From contig CANOLZ010000006.1 in the NCBI GenBank assembly GCA_947567075.1, positions 1-50,602 on the forward strand: 50,602 nucleotides of DNA, in the 5' to 3' direction. Shown in pieces: positions 9,033 through 19,442 of the stretch. How positions within the stretch are numbered: position 1 is the stretch's first letter; every line of letters starts with the position of its first letter. Origin of the DNA: an uncultured bacterium. GTDB lineage: Bacteria; Bacillota; Clostridia; Lachnospirales; Lachnospiraceae. Below the pieces are notes generated by a model, which was not told where the DNA came from, did not search any database, and saw only the letters and a program-made list of their open reading frames with translations. Made by a program: the position numbers and the translations under genes.

Positions 9033-10191
9033 TTATTTTCTCCTTTGTACGAAAATCAGCCGGGTAATCTCCTATTATTTTGCCTGCTCCTGGATAAACA
9101 ACAATCTCTTGATCCCATTCGTCTATCATCATCCAATCCTTCATGTAAGCTGTAACAATAGTGAATAGCTTTCCATCTTCCATCTCTCTGTATTCCTTAC
9201 TCCATCCTGCCTTATACTTGTTGTGGCAGCTAGAAAGCTCTCTTTGAAACTCTTCCCTTGAAAGGAGGATACAGCCATCCTGCCTGACTTTCCATTGACC
9301 TGTCTCTATGTTTTTTCTAATCATTCTGCATAACATTAAAACAACTTCTGGCAGCATCCCTTCTCTTGGATGTCTTTCCCCAAAGGGCTCCTCCTCTTCC
9401 ATGACTAAAAAGGCGGCATTTTTATGTATATGAAACTGGCCTCCCAAATAATCCCTCACATTTTTTTGGATCCACTGCCTTTGTTTTTTCACATAAAGAC
9501 TATCTGGATCATCTGGCTGGCTCCAATATAAGGCTGGGGCTGCAACGAGCTGGCGGTATACCCTGTTCATTCTATCATATTTTCTATCCCCTCCACTCTC
9601 ATCTGCCTGTCTCTCTTCAAAATCTCTCCATGACGTAAATTCTGAAATACTATAAGAAAAATTAACTGCCATGTATCTGGAAAGTCCTGTATTTTCATAC
9701 AAAATTTCCTGTCCTATAGGACTTCCTATGGGACTTCCTCCAGAATTGACCCTGTTGCTGTTGACTCTTTCGTATGCTTCTATTAATCTCCTATCTTCAC
9801 AAAACTGTAAAACTCTTACAAGAGATTTTCTTTGGGTAAAGGAAGTCCAATCTACATCTATCACACCCTTTAACTGCAGCTCTAACACATCCACTAATTC
9901 CGATAAAAGAAACTGCTCCTCCTCCTCTTTGTCCTCTAGAAAAGTCAAAACAGCACAAAAAAGACAGTAATCCCTCCTCTCTGTAAATTCTGTAATTCCC
10001 ATATAACTTTGTGCATGAGCAGGAATTTTTTCTATCTTTACAATTCGTTCATTATTGATAACCGTCCATCCTAACTGCTCACGAAAAAACTTTTGAAATT
10101 TTGTCAGTTCCTTTCGAACCTTTGTATACAATTCTTTGTTTTTCTTCTTATCAATCCAAGTATTTTCTATTAATGCCCTTACCTCTTTCAT
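9025..10191 (-). CDS. jetB: Wadjet subunit JetB (MukE/KITE-like, DUF2398)
   Basis: JetB is the winged-helix KITE subunit that binds the JetA kleisin and JetC. The protein matches the DUF2398/TIGR02678 family: an N-terminal ALIENTWIDK region, then FREQLGW, then ITEFTERRDYCLFCAVLTFL and the C-terminal DEWDQEIVVYPGAGKIIGDY. I chose the ATG at 10191 because GAGG lies nine bases upstream. Earlier TTG (10206) and ATG (10200) codons overlap jetA and place the ribosome site too close. The product is then 388 residues. It begins two bases after the jetA stop and overlaps jetC at its 3' end, as expected for a co-translated complex. Confidence 0.85.
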   Translation of the reverse strand: MKEVRALIENTWIDKKKNKELYTKVRKELTKFQKFFREQLGWTVINNERIVKIEKIPAHAQSYMGITEFTERRDYCLFCAVLTFLEDKEEEEQFLLSELVDVLELQLKGVIDVDWTSFTQRKSLVRVLQFCEDRRLIEAYERVNSNRVNSGGSPIGSPIGQEILYENTGLSRYMAVNFSYSISEFTSWRDFEERQADESGGDRKYDRMNRVYRQLVAAPALYWSQPDDPDSLYVKKQRQWIQKNVRDYLGGQFHIHKNAAFLVMEEEEPFGERHPREGMLPEVVLMLCRMIRKNIETGQWKVRQDGCILLSREEFQRELSSCHNKYKAGWSKEYREMEDGKLFTIVTAYMKDWMMIDEWDQEIVVYPGAGKIIGDYPADFRTKEKINE

Positions 10192-10192
10192 G

Positions 10193-11680
10193 TTACTCAT
10201 CCTCAAATTGTAAAATATATATGGGCATTTCCAATTCCCCGTCCTGACATTTGATTCGATGGCTGCCCTCTTGTTTTATGAGCCGAAATGCCTGTCCATA
10301 TTCTGTCCTTCCCCTCTTTGAGACTGTCAAGTTGGCCTGTGCAATCCAGCCTAAAAGAGTTTCCCTTGTGTCCCTTGAAATGCAATCTTTTATTTGGCGA
10401 ATATCGAGTTGATTGTTCCTTATATATTTCATCACAAGCTTTTTATCTTCCTCAAGCCTTCTCAAATATTGCTCTCTCTGTTTTCTCTTCTCCAATTCTT
10501 TGCTTTCAAAGCCTGACTTATCTATTCTTGGTTTATATGTTCTTGTATGGGGCTTTAATTCATATTCCGATGGCATTTCATCAAAGACACTGCTGTTTAT
10601 GCTGTCTGTAGAACGTTCCTGGTTTATTTTAAAATGGCGTACATGTTGTATGCCAAATAAATAGGCTGAGAGTTTATGAGCTTCCTCTACATGTTCACAT
10701 TGGGCAAACATCTGTATAAATTTTTTATAATCGTCTTTTCGGCTCACACCCCAATTTTGCATCTGCACAATAAGAGCTGCGTTTTGGATCATTTTGCGAA
10801 TAACCTCATCTGTAATTTCTAACACCTTTTGACTTTCACTAAATCCCTTTTTTGTTGGAATAAACCAGTCTAAAAGATTTTTCCATTTCCCATAAATGCT
10901 TTCTCTTATATTGTTTTCTCTTAAATACTGTATTTGGGAATTCGGATGGGGGATGGAAAGCTCACTTTCTATAACCTTGTCCAATACCCTATTCACTCCT
11001 TCCTTAGACAAATCTTTCATTATATTTTCTATTCGTATAGATTTATTCTGAAGCTGCTGCACAAATTCCTGTAGATAGGAAATGAATCTGTCTTTATGTA
11101 TTACAAATTCAACGGATTTAAGAAGCTTTTCTGACTTTCCTGAATAAAACTCCCTTAAATAATCTTGATAATTTCTATTTAATCTCTTAAAATCTTCCTG
11201 TAAATTATTCCACCATTCGTTTATTGTTTTCAGATCCTTATTATACATGGACATCATTTCACCCAAAGCATTTTCTATTCGCACAAAATAGTTGGTAGAC
11301 AAGCTTCCTCCTTCCATAAAAAGATTTTCCAGTTTTATAGTCATTCTTTCTACTTCCACAGCAAACTCAGACATTGTATAACGATATTGTTTATTTTTAT
11401 ATTCTGCAATGGTGTAAACCCTTCTTGGATCTTGAATGGGTGTAAGATTTTTCCATCCCACCAATACTTCTAAATCTATTTTCAGCTGTTCCATGGAATA
11501 ATCCGAAAATTCTGGATATTCCCTCATAAACTCCAACACATCTTCCTTATATAATTGAAAATGCATCCTTTCATATTCCATAAAAAAAATGCGCATAATC
11601 CGTCTATATTGGGGAGCATTACTAGCGGATAAATACACGGTTTCCTGAATAGGTTCCAAATAGTTCAATGTTTCGCCCAT
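10193..11680 (-). CDS. jetA: Wadjet subunit JetA (MukF-like kleisin, DUF2397)
   Basis: JetA is the kleisin that closes the Wadjet SMC ring. The 495-residue protein has the family start (NYLEPIQETVYLSASNAPQY, then RRIMRIFFMEYE) with a winged helix and the VGWKNLTPIQDPRRVYTIAEY segment near residue 90. A long helical middle follows, and a C-terminal winged-helix region. This matches DUF2397/TIGR02677, the first gene of type II Wadjet operons. It is the first gene of the operon here. The ribosome site (AAAGG) is unusually close to the ATG, so initiation may be weak. A hairpin with arms TTTTCCT and AGGAAAA at 11699-11719 lies in the leader. Confidence 0.85.
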   Translation of the reverse strand: MGETLNYLEPIQETVYLSASNAPQYRRIMRIFFMEYERMHFQLYKEDVLEFMREYPEFSDYSMEQLKIDLEVLVGWKNLTPIQDPRRVYTIAEYKNKQYRYTMSEFAVEVERMTIKLENLFMEGGSLSTNYFVRIENALGEMMSMYNKDLKTINEWWNNLQEDFKRLNRNYQDYLREFYSGKSEKLLKSVEFVIHKDRFISYLQEFVQQLQNKSIRIENIMKDLSKEGVNRVLDKVIESELSIPHPNSQIQYLRENNIRESIYGKWKNLLDWFIPTKKGFSESQKVLEITDEVIRKMIQNAALIVQMQNWGVSRKDDYKKFIQMFAQCEHVEEAHKLSAYLFGIQHVRHFKINQERSTDSINSSVFDEMPSEYELKPHTRTYKPRIDKSGFESKELEKRKQREQYLRRLEEDKKLVMKYIRNNQLDIRQIKDCISRDTRETLLGWIAQANLTVSKRGRTEYGQAFRLIKQEGSHRIKCQDGELEMPIYILQFEDE

Positions 11681-11761
11681 GCCTTTCTTATTTTTGGCCT
11701 TTTCCTAAAAAAGGAAAAATTTCAAGCAGCATAAAAAATACAGTATACATTTTATATATTG

Positions 11762-11767
11762 ATTATA
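11762..11767 (-). promoter_or_regulatory. Likely -10 box of the Wadjet operon
   Basis: A TATAAT on the minus strand, about 80 bases upstream of jetA. The -35 region is weak (TGCAAA about 17 bases upstream). Confidence 0.4.
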
Positions 11768-12831
11768 ACAAATAAATTCCACTATTTGCATATTTTTTGG
11801 TAAGACATAACGTAATTTTTATCTTGTTTTTTAATGTTTGTATGATGATACAGACAATTCTTATTATAATAAATATGTTCTATCTCCTCTTGTACCTGTC
11901 CTTTTTGTCCTTAATATGCAGCTTTACGCTGATTCATCTAGTTATAGTCGGCATGAAAAGAAAACTGGAACTTCCTACTAGAAGAGCACATCCAGAGACT
12001 GTTTGAAAAGGACTTTTTCATTAGATTCACAAAAAATTTACATTTCAGGGCAAAAAATAGAGCTGGGAACTTGTTTTTTAGATTCCCGGCTATGTATCCT
12101 TATCCCTTTTTCACATCTATTGTATTAGCATTAGTATGTAAGAGTGGACAGATTTCGTTCTCTCATTCTTTCCCAGAGTTTCTAGACTGCTCCTCTTTAA
12201 CGCAAATGAAGGATAGACTTTTTCGTATTTTTGTGATAACCTAATAAAAATCAGGAGTATGAATATGGGATGTATAGATGGCTGTCCATGTAAAGAGTAT
12301 GATTACAGATACTCTTACAATATTGGTAAAGTAAACACCTTTGGGCAAGATCTCCGTGAAAGATTTCGCAGCCCTATGTGCCTATTATCCCCTAAGCATC
12401 TTATTACTGTTTTCAGGGCATAATAGAAATAATGGAACAGACTTTTTGGCAAGTATTGAACTATATATTTGAACAAGGTTTTCTCACAGATTCACCGAAA
12501 AAAACTATCTAATTATAGGTAAACTCTGCACTCACAAAGATGGGAAGAGGCAGCCCCTATTGATTCCGTCTATGTGGATTTGTTTGTGTACAAATATTCA
12601 ACGAAAAGTATGATGCTTTTGGACGTATAGCATTGCAGGCGCACTGTTGGAAAACTGCCTGTAGGATAGCATTTGATGAGGAAAAGCTTATTCCCTAGTT
12701 GTATGACAAGCGCCATGTGAATCCTTGCAAAATTGAGAAATGAAGATGACATAAGACAGCGCAAAGCTGCCCTATGTCTTTTTTTATGTGGTTATCCTGC
12801 TGAAATTAAGCCAGCTAGGACAGGAACAACT
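11768..12831 (+). other. Decayed DNA upstream of ftsH
   Basis: No intact gene is visible in over 1 kb. Plus-strand fragments look once coding: about 11960-12240 is open (ENWNFLLEEHIQRLFEKDFF onward) but lacks a convincing start. Short pieces at 12260-12420 and 12560-12700 are open in different frames with stops between them. I could not identify them. The pattern suggests relics of a mobile element to which ftsH belonged. Confidence 0.4.
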
Positions 12832-14667
12832 ATGAAAGAGAGGATAAGAAAAATGAATGAAGTAAAAACGCCTAAAAAACCCTTGCTTTATTATTACTGT
12901 GTGGCCATGCTGGCAGTTGTGCTGTTCAATCTCCTTGCCATGCCATGGCTTATGGAACGCAGTATTCATCAAGTTGACTACAATACATTTGTATCCATGG
13001 TAGATGCTGGTCAGGTTAGGGAGGCAAGTATACAGGAACAGGATAATCTCATTGTCTTTATAGAACAGAATAGCAACACTGTTTATAAGACAGCTATGGT
13101 ACCAGATGAGAAGTTGATCCAGCGTCTTTTGGACAAAAATGTGTCCACCTCTGGCATAGAGATAGAGGAGTCATCCTTTTTCATGCAGCTGCTAGGGTGG
13201 ATTGCTCCTTTAGTGATTTTCATTGCCATTGGGCAGTTCATGTCCCGCAAAATGATGGAAAAAATGGGCGGTGGCAACTCTATGATGTTCAATATGGGGA
13301 AATCCAATGCCAAAGTCTATGTAAAATCTGCCGAGGGCATCAAATTTTCCGATGTTGCCGGTGAAGACGAGGCAAAGGAAAATCTCACTGAGATCGTGGA
13401 CTATCTCCACGACCCTTCTAAATATCAGGAAATCGGCGCTTCCATGCCTAAAGGCATTCTTCTTGTCGGCCCTCCAGGCACTGGAAAAACTATGCTTGCC
13501 AAAGCTGTCGCTGGTGAAGCAAACGTCCCCTTCTTCTCCATGTCTGGCTCAGAATTTGTGGAAATGTTCGTAGGCATGGGGGCATCTAAAGTACGGGATC
13601 TGTTCAAACAAGCAAAAGAAAAATCCCCCTGCATCGTGTTCATTGATGAGATTGACGCTATAGGGAAGAAGCGGGATGGCCGCCTAGGGGGCAACGATGA
13701 GCGTGAACAGACCCTTAACCAGCTCCTTACGGAAATGGACGGATTTGAAGGTAATAACGGAGTCATTATTTTAGCAGCCACGAACCGCCCTGAATCTTTA
13801 GACCCAGCTCTTACCCGTCCTGGACGCTTTGACCGCCGTGTGCCTGTGGAACTCCCCGACCTAAAAGGCAGGGAGGAAATACTAAAGGTTCACGCCAAAA
13901 AGATAAAAGTGTCAGATGAAGCAGACTTCCAGCAGGTGGCTCGAATGGCCTCTGGCGCCTCTGGAGCGGAACTGGCTAACATTGTCAACGAAGCTGCCCT
14001 TCAGGCTGTCCGAAAGGGTAGGAAGTATGCCACTCAGTCGGATCTGGAGGAGAGCATTGAGGTAGTTATCGCCGGATATCAAAAGAAAAACGCCATCCTT
14101 ACAGACAAGGAAAAATGGACTGTGGCTTATCATGAAATTGGCCATGCGCTAGTTGCAGCAAAGCAGACAAACTCTGCCCCAGTACAGAAAATCACTATCA
14201 TCCCCCGCACCTCTGGCGCACTAGGCTACACTATGCAGGTAGAAGCAGATAACCACTATCTCATGACAAAGGAAGAGATGGAGAATAAGATTGCCACCTT
14301 TACAGGAGGACGGGCCGCAGAGGAGATTGTATTTGGGACTATTTCCACTGGTGCGGCCAACGATATTGAACAGGCCACCAAGTTAGCCCGGGCTATGATT
14401 ACCCGCTATGGAATGAGCCAGGATTTTGGCATGGTCGCTATGGAAACAGTCACTAATCAATACTTAGGCGGCGATACTTCCTTGTCCTGTTCCCCGGAAA
14501 CCCAAACAGAGATCGACCAGCAGGTAGTAAAACTAGTTAAAAAGCAGCATGATAAAGCAGCTCAGATTTTAAAGGACAGCAGGGAAAAGCTAGATGAACT
14601 ATCGAAATTCCTATATGAAAAAGAAACGATTACTGGTGACGAATTTATGAAAATTTTGAACAAATAA
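12832..14667 (+). CDS. ftsH: ATP-dependent zinc metalloprotease FtsH
   Basis: FtsH is a membrane-anchored AAA+ protease that degrades membrane and short-lived cytosolic proteins. Two membrane segments lie near residues 15-40 and 120-140. The AAA+ module has Walker A GPPGTGKT, Walker [15 protein letters not shown] and the second region of homology [19 protein letters not shown]. The peptidase has the zinc site HEIGH. All catalytic residues are present. The start may be the ATG at 12832 (AGGA upstream) or 12853 (AGAGGATAAG upstream); the product is 605-611 residues. It is richer in G+C than its neighbours and stands alone among decayed DNA, so I infer an imported extra copy rather than the housekeeping gene. 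Confidence 0.92.
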   Translation: MKERIRKMNEVKTPKKPLLYYYCVAMLAVVLFNLLAMPWLMERSIHQVDYNTFVSMVDAGQVREASIQEQDNLIVFIEQNSNTVYKTAMVPDEKLIQRLLDKNVSTSGIEIEESSFFMQLLGWIAPLVIFIAIGQFMSRKMMEKMGGGNSMMFNMGKSNAKVYVKSAEGIKFSDVAGEDEAKENLTEIVDYLHDPSKYQEIGASMPKGILLVGPPGTGKTMLAKAVAGEANVPFFSMSGSEFVEMFVGMGASKVRDLFKQAKEKSPCIVFIDEIDAIGKKRDGRLGGNDEREQTLNQLLTEMDGFEGNNGVIILAATNRPESLDPALTRPGRFDRRVPVELPDLKGREEILKVHAKKIKVSDEADFQQVARMASGASGAELANIVNEAALQAVRKGRKYATQSDLEESIEVVIAGYQKKNAILTDKEKWTVAYHEIGHALVAAKQTNSAPVQKITIIPRTSGALGYTMQVEADNHYLMTKEEMENKIATFTGGRAAEEIVFGTISTGAANDIEQATKLARAMITRYGMSQDFGMVAMETVTNQYLGGDTSLSCSPETQTEIDQQVVKLVKKQHDKAAQILKDSREKLDELSKFLYEKETITGDEFMKILNK

Positions 14668-14703
14668 TGTTCTTATCAAACACTTTCGTCAAAAATGGAT
14701 CAA

Positions 14704-14733
14704 GACTGTCAAAAAGCCGTCTTTTTGACAGTC
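14704..14733. terminator. 30-base perfect hairpin after ftsH
   Basis: GACTGTCAAAAAG, loop CCGT, CTTTTTGACAGTC: a 13-bp perfect stem. By position it serves as the ftsH terminator, although no T-run follows the stem. Its arms (ACTGTCAAAA / TTTTGACAGT) are the same as those of the palindrome at 50095-50122 next to the serine recombinase, so a recombination-site origin is possible. Confidence 0.6.
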
Positions 14734-14798
14734 TAAACCTGTTGACGCAAGCTGTTTTATAAATTTAGTTCCCTTTCATCATACACCTCTCTCGTATT

Positions 14799-17072
14799 TT
14801 ATCCTTCCATAATTTCACGGAATGATACTTTTTGTAATCTTTTCTTAAAGAACCATAAAATTACTTCAACTATTCCAATGGTTATGAAAAGACAGCAAAT
14901 AATTGATATTATATTAATGCTTGTGGGATATGCCATATCAGAATTTACTGAAATTAAACGAAACATAATGGTACTAAGTATAATAGTATATGGAATGGAA
15001 ATAGCAAATCCCAAGATAGCAACTTTTCTATATCCACTAATAATAGTAAAATTACACTCTTTTTGTGTATATCCTAAAACCTTCATAAGTGATATATAAT
15101 GTCTATTACTCTGTACAACACTAAACAACGATAGCATGAAGGTTATTGTACCAATAACTAATCCACATATAAACAACATAGCGGACAATATTCCATATAC
15201 ATCCGTTGACTGTTCAATGGTTTCCTTCATTTCTGTTTTTGTTATAATACTCAAAATATTTTCGTCATCCTCTATAACGTTATCCTTTGTATAAATACCA
15301 TTATATTCATTAAAATCAATCTCAAACTGATTTTTCGCTGTCTCTTTTCCTACGTAAATATTTGATCCATATACACTTTGAGAAACAGCTGCCACTTTAA
15401 CCAAATGTTCCTCATTATTTAAAACAATACTTATTTCATCTCCTACATTTAAATCATATTTCATCTCCATCCATTTATTGATAACTACCCCATCCAAGTT
15501 CTGTAGATCAATGACTGTTCCATTTTCCGTTATCAAATTTAATAACTGTGTATTTTTATCATGAATAACATACAAATTCAAACTATCATAATTATCGTCT
15601 GTTTTTGCCTTTAAACGGATAGTCTCACTAAAGTACTTCAAACTGTCTTCATATTCTGTATCATCTGTTTGGGGGTTTTTGAATCGAACATTATACTCGT
15701 AATTGTATTCTTGTAAAACTAGATTCTTAATACTTGATGTTAGATGATAGGTTGTGTATGCAAATTGAATTTGTACTCCTAAGGCAAAACCACTAAATAA
15801 AACAAATATCAGTACCATCATCTTTGAAAATAATAATATGGATTTTACACTTTTTAAATAATTTGTTCCATGAATTTTCTTATTTCTATATATCACCAAT
15901 TTATTAGCCATCGCACTATTATCATTGTAAATCATTGACAGTGCAGACTTTCTCACCTTAAACATTGCCCACAAAAAAGCAATAAAAGCAAAAACTACAG
16001 ATGGTACAAGTACAAAGAATAGCATATTTTCTACAACTACTCCACGAAAAACATAAGGGACATCAAAAATGCCAAATACTAGTTCATAAAAAGTAACGGA
16101 AAGTAAATGGCCCGCAAAATATCCCACAAAAGCTGGTACCCCTACAATAAAAAAATAAAACATATATTTTATTGTAAGTTCTACATTTTTATAACCTAAT
16201 GCTTTTAATACACCAAGATTTTTGTACTCACCTCTTATTTGCTCATTAATAGTGATTAAAACGAGAAGAACAGCTATTGAAAATAAAATTCCCATAGAAA
16301 AACCCATGATAATCTGGTTCATAGTTATCTGTGAATGTACATTTGCATATATTTGGGGATTCTCTTCCCTCTCCAGGAACAAATAGAAATTTTCATCCCG
16401 TTTCATAGTAAGAATATCTTTTGGAGCTGTTGGATGAAATACGCCCGAATACATTATATTTATATTTTCTTCACTGCAATACTTTTGAAACACGCTTTCT
16501 TTCATCACTACTATACCCTGAGTCTTTTTGTCATACATTTTTCCAGTGTTATCTACTATTGGTGAAATCATGTCTGGCAACACAACAATAGCTGATATAT
16601 CATAGTTTTGCTCTTCAACTATAAAAGCATCACCCACTTTAAGATTATTTGCCGTAGCATAATTATAGTCCAACATGACTTCCTTTTCTTTTGGCAAACT
16701 TCCTTCTACTATTTTGTACTGATTTATTTTTCTATTATCAGAAAACAATCTTACAATATTGTCCTGATTCTGAATAACTACATTTTCTCTCTTCTCCCAT
16801 TCAAAGTCATATAAATCCCCTAATTGTTCCACCTTCTTAACAGCAGCCTTCCAATAATCTCCCTGTTGTTCCATAATTTCCTTATGAGTAATATTGGGAA
16901 AAAAGGAAAAATCTTCAACATTTCATTCCTGTAATTCCTCTAGTCTATTCTCCATCTGTTGGTTCGCTTCTAAAAAACATGTGCCCAGTGTGCCCGTTAA
17001 AAGAATAATGAAAAATATACTGGAAATATTCAGTTTATTTCTTTTCATTAGGCTTAACAATGAACCTATCAT
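14799..17072 (-). pseudogene. FtsX-type ABC transporter permease, in-frame TGA at codon 50
   Basis: A large permease with two FtsX-type domains, typical of macrolide/peptide exporters of the MacB type. Translation from the ATG at 17072 gives an N-terminal membrane anchor (FFIILLTGTLGTCFL), then a TGA at 16925-16923 in LEELQE-stop-NVEDF, and then an open frame to 14799. The same frame continues, so one base change (TGG to TGA is the simplest) explains it. Restart at the ATG at 16874 would give 691 residues without the first helix. Other helices lie at about 16300, 16150 and 16000 and in the last 150 residues. The start overlaps the ATPase stop (TAATG). I judge it inactive or N-terminally truncated. 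Confidence 0.8.
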
Positions 17073-17767
17073 TAAGACCACCTCACTTCTGCAGCAGATA
17101 GTACTTTATCATTTTTTACTACATCTATAATTTTTCCACTCTTAAATCTTACAACTTTATTAGCCATGGCAGAAATTCCCTGATTATGAGTAACCATAAT
17201 AATACTTACAGAATTGTTTTCCTGATATTTTTGCAATAGGGCCAATACCTGTTTTCCATGAATTTCATCCAAAGTTCCTGTTGGCTCATCACAGAAAAGA
17301 ACTTTTGGTTTTTTTGCTAATGCTCTGGCAATGGAAACTCTCTGCTGCTGTCCACCAGATAATTGGTATGGCATTCTTTTTAGATAATCCCCTATATTCA
17401 ACATCTCAATAATATCTTTATAATCATTATTATTTACCAAATTTGCTCCCATACGGATATTATTTTCTACATTCAAATCTGGAAGTAAATAATAGGATTG
17501 AAAAATAAATCCAATATTTGCTCTTCTAAAAGTAACCAACTCTTTTTCTTTCAGTTGTGTAATATCTAAATCATCATATAAAATCTTTCCTAAATCACAA
17601 TTATCTAATGCTGACATAACATTGATTAATGTGGACTTCCCTGATCCTGATAGTCCTAATATAACCATAAAATCCTTCTCTTCTACTTCTATACTCACGT
17701 CATTTAATGCATAAATCTTTCCAGTGCCATCCGCATAAGTTTTTACCACATTCTTTACTTAAACCAT
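17072..17767 (-). pseudogene. ABC transporter ATP-binding protein, in-frame TAA at codon 3
   Basis: The ATPase partner of the FtsX-type permease. It has Walker A LGLSGSGKST, the Q-loop FIFQSYYLLPDL, signature LSGGQQQRVSIARALA and Walker B VLFCDEPTGTLD, all intact, and resembles MacB/LolD ATPases. The well-placed ATG at 17767, with AAAGGA upstream, reads Met-Val-stop and then continues VKNVVKTYADG in the same frame. This is the normal start of the family with codon 3 mutated to TAA. Translation could restart at a GTG (17749), which lacks a good ribosome site, giving 225 residues. Both genes of the operon therefore carry a single nonsense change. Confidence 0.75.
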
Positions 17768-17977
17768 CCTTTTTTCCTTTCATATTGTAAAATATTCTAT
17801 GTACAAATTCTGTATTATTTTTTTATAAAATTATACTAGAATTCATTTATTTTTCTCATTTTGAAAATATTTTTTTCAGATAAAATTGCTAATCATGTGA
17901 AAAAAATACTATTTTTCTTTCCTGGAAATTTCCCTTTCCTTTACATCATTTCCAATACATATGAAGCATTTGTGAAA

Positions 17978-18012
17978 GACAGAACTTAGCTCCACATGAG
18001 AAGAGTTCTGTC
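17978..18012 (-). terminator. Possible terminator of the Rhs/immunity operon
   Basis: Nine-base arms (GACAGAACT / AGTTCTGTC) around a 17-base loop, some 270 bases after the last gene of the minus-strand Rhs locus. The tail is only weakly T-rich. Confidence 0.35.
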
Positions 18013-18169
18013 ATATCTGCTGCCCACTTTTCTTTTCCATATATACAAATGACCCCTTTTGATAGACTTTCATTTTATCTAGCAAAAGGTATTGTCTTCC
18101 AACTCTAAATATCTCTGTTTTTTCTATTGCTTTGCAAAGGTCTAACCATAAGGGAGCATGGCCATCTTC

Positions 18170-18242
18170 TCACTGCTCCATCCAAATATCTAGATGCAAA
18201 AATCCACACTGTTTTTTCATCTCCCAGAAAACATAGGCATCC
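18170..18242 (-). pseudogene. Fragment of an Imm11-like gene
   Basis: The minus strand reads DAYVFWEMKKQCGFLHLDIW and then MEQ-stop, closely like the segment SYVFWEIKTGMDILYPDI of the gene at 18966-19442. The DNA also matches (CTCCCAGAAAACATAGG in both). It is a remnant of a second copy, so this gene too was once duplicated in the array. Nothing else is recognisable between 17768 and 18278. Confidence 0.5.
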
Positions 18243-18278
18243 TTTGTCTTTCCCAGCTTACTCTTTCATACAAACTCC

Positions 18279-18842
18279 TTATGCAATTACCTCCCCCTCC
18301 CCTCCAAAAGCTCCAAAGAACAGGAAAAAATCTTCCTTTTTCTTTAACCCTTTAAAGACTTCTCTTTCTAGGATTTCCGGCCATATATCTTTACAAAGTT
18401 GATAAACAGCAGCATAGTAGCGCTTTACGCAATGGAGGCGGATTGCCTCCTCTTCATAGGAACATAATCTGGGAAATTGAGTTCTTATTCCTTTCAGGAT
18501 TTCCCCTATATCCTCTTCCAGCAAATCCATAAAAAGCTCTGGCTTCCAGCTCATCTCTATGGCCTCTTCATCCAGATAAAATTTCTCTCCATAAAGGGCC
18601 AGGGAAAAGGTATAAGTTCTATGATGGACACTGGTGAGAAGGTAATGTATTCCCAAACTGGCCGCTGGTTCTTCTCTGTCCCATTTCTCCAGAAGATTTT
18701 CAAAAGTTTTAATTACCCTGTCCCGCACTTCTTCCTTTTGGTAGTAATCCTGTAAAATGCCTATCTGCTTTTTAAAACATTCTTTCTCCATCATGTCTGC
18801 TTCCAAAAGCAGCCTCCCTTTCCGTTCCTGAATATAAACCAC
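18279..18842 (-). CDS. Unknown 187-residue protein at the end of the immunity array
   Basis: I do not recognise the family. The protein is soluble, acidic and rich in Glu and aromatic residues, with motifs such as YLLTSVHHRTYTFSLALYGE and WKPELFMDLLEEDIGEILKG. There is no signal peptide or membrane segment. The start is a GTG at 18842 with GGAGG ten bases upstream. It is the last gene of the long minus-strand Rhs/CIS operon, following the Imm11-like gene by 123 bases. By position it may be an immunity or accessory protein of a lost Rhs toxin. Confidence 0.55.
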   Translation of the reverse strand: MVYIQERKGRLLLEADMMEKECFKKQIGILQDYYQKEEVRDRVIKTFENLLEKWDREEPAASLGIHYLLTSVHHRTYTFSLALYGEKFYLDEEAIEMSWKPELFMDLLEEDIGEILKGIRTQFPRLCSYEEEAIRLHCVKRYYAAVYQLCKDIWPEILEREVFKGLKKKEDFFLFFGAFGGEGEVIA

Positions 18843-18965
18843 TCTTTCTTTTCCTCCATACTTCCATTCTTTTCTAAAAGTTCATTCCTTGAAATTCCTT
18901 TTTAACTTGTCCTATTATCCAATTACTTATTTCTACTGTACTTTTCCTTCACTATTCTGTCAAAA

Positions 18966-19442
18966 TTATAGTTCTTGGAATGCTATTCCTATGGCCTCCC
19001 TTGCCAAAAGACTTTCTGCCAGATCCAGGCGGATGCGTATCTCCCTTTTCCCCTGTTCTTTGAATAACCAGTATAGGGGCTTATCCTCCACCTTCTCTTC
19101 CTCCTCTAATATGGGACAGAAATAAGAAGCGCTTTCCCCCTTTTCTTCATCAAACATAGCTGCAAAGAGAAAAGGGATGGTCTCATCATAGTGAACGAGA
19201 AGTTCCATGACCTCCCTAGACACAAGTAAAGCAGGCTCCATCAAAATATCTGGATACAGAATATCCATCCCTGTCTTTATCTCCCAGAAAACATAGGATG
19301 GCAGCTCCTTGTACTCTTTACGATTCAGCTTCCTTATGTCCAGTTTTTTGTATCCATTCACAACCCGTGGAATGGGATTTCCTAGCTGGCTCTTTAACAC
19401 AAACTGCTTTTGCACTTCCTTCCCCCCTCTTTTCAATTCCAT
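18966..19442 (-). CDS. Imm11/DUF1629-like immunity protein candidate
   Basis: A 158-residue soluble protein. Its layout (YVFWEIKTGMDILYPDIL, then LLVSREVMELL, then the closing IRLDLAESLLAREAIGIAFQ) resembles the Imm11/DUF1629 family, found as immunity proteins beside polymorphic toxins. This is by-eye similarity and not certain. The ATG overlaps the end of the upstream membrane-protein gene by 10 bases, so it is co-translated. The matching toxin is not in the window; the resident Rhs tip is of a different kind, so this may be an orphan immunity gene left by an earlier toxin. Confidence 0.5.
   Translation of the reverse strand: MELKRGGKEVQKQFVLKSQLGNPIPRVVNGYKKLDIRKLNRKEYKELPSYVFWEIKTGMDILYPDILMEPALLVSREVMELLVHYDETIPFLFAAMFDEEKGESASYFCPILEEEEKVEDKPLYWLFKEQGKREIRIRLDLAESLLAREAIGIAFQEL

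Noticed and set aside
11797..12006. 69-codon plus-strand frame upstream of ftsH
   Set aside because: Low-complexity hydrophobic reading without a ribosome site; in a region of broken frames.
12570..12764. 64-codon minus-strand frame upstream of ftsH
   Set aside because: No ribosome site; the opposite strand looks like the old coding strand here.
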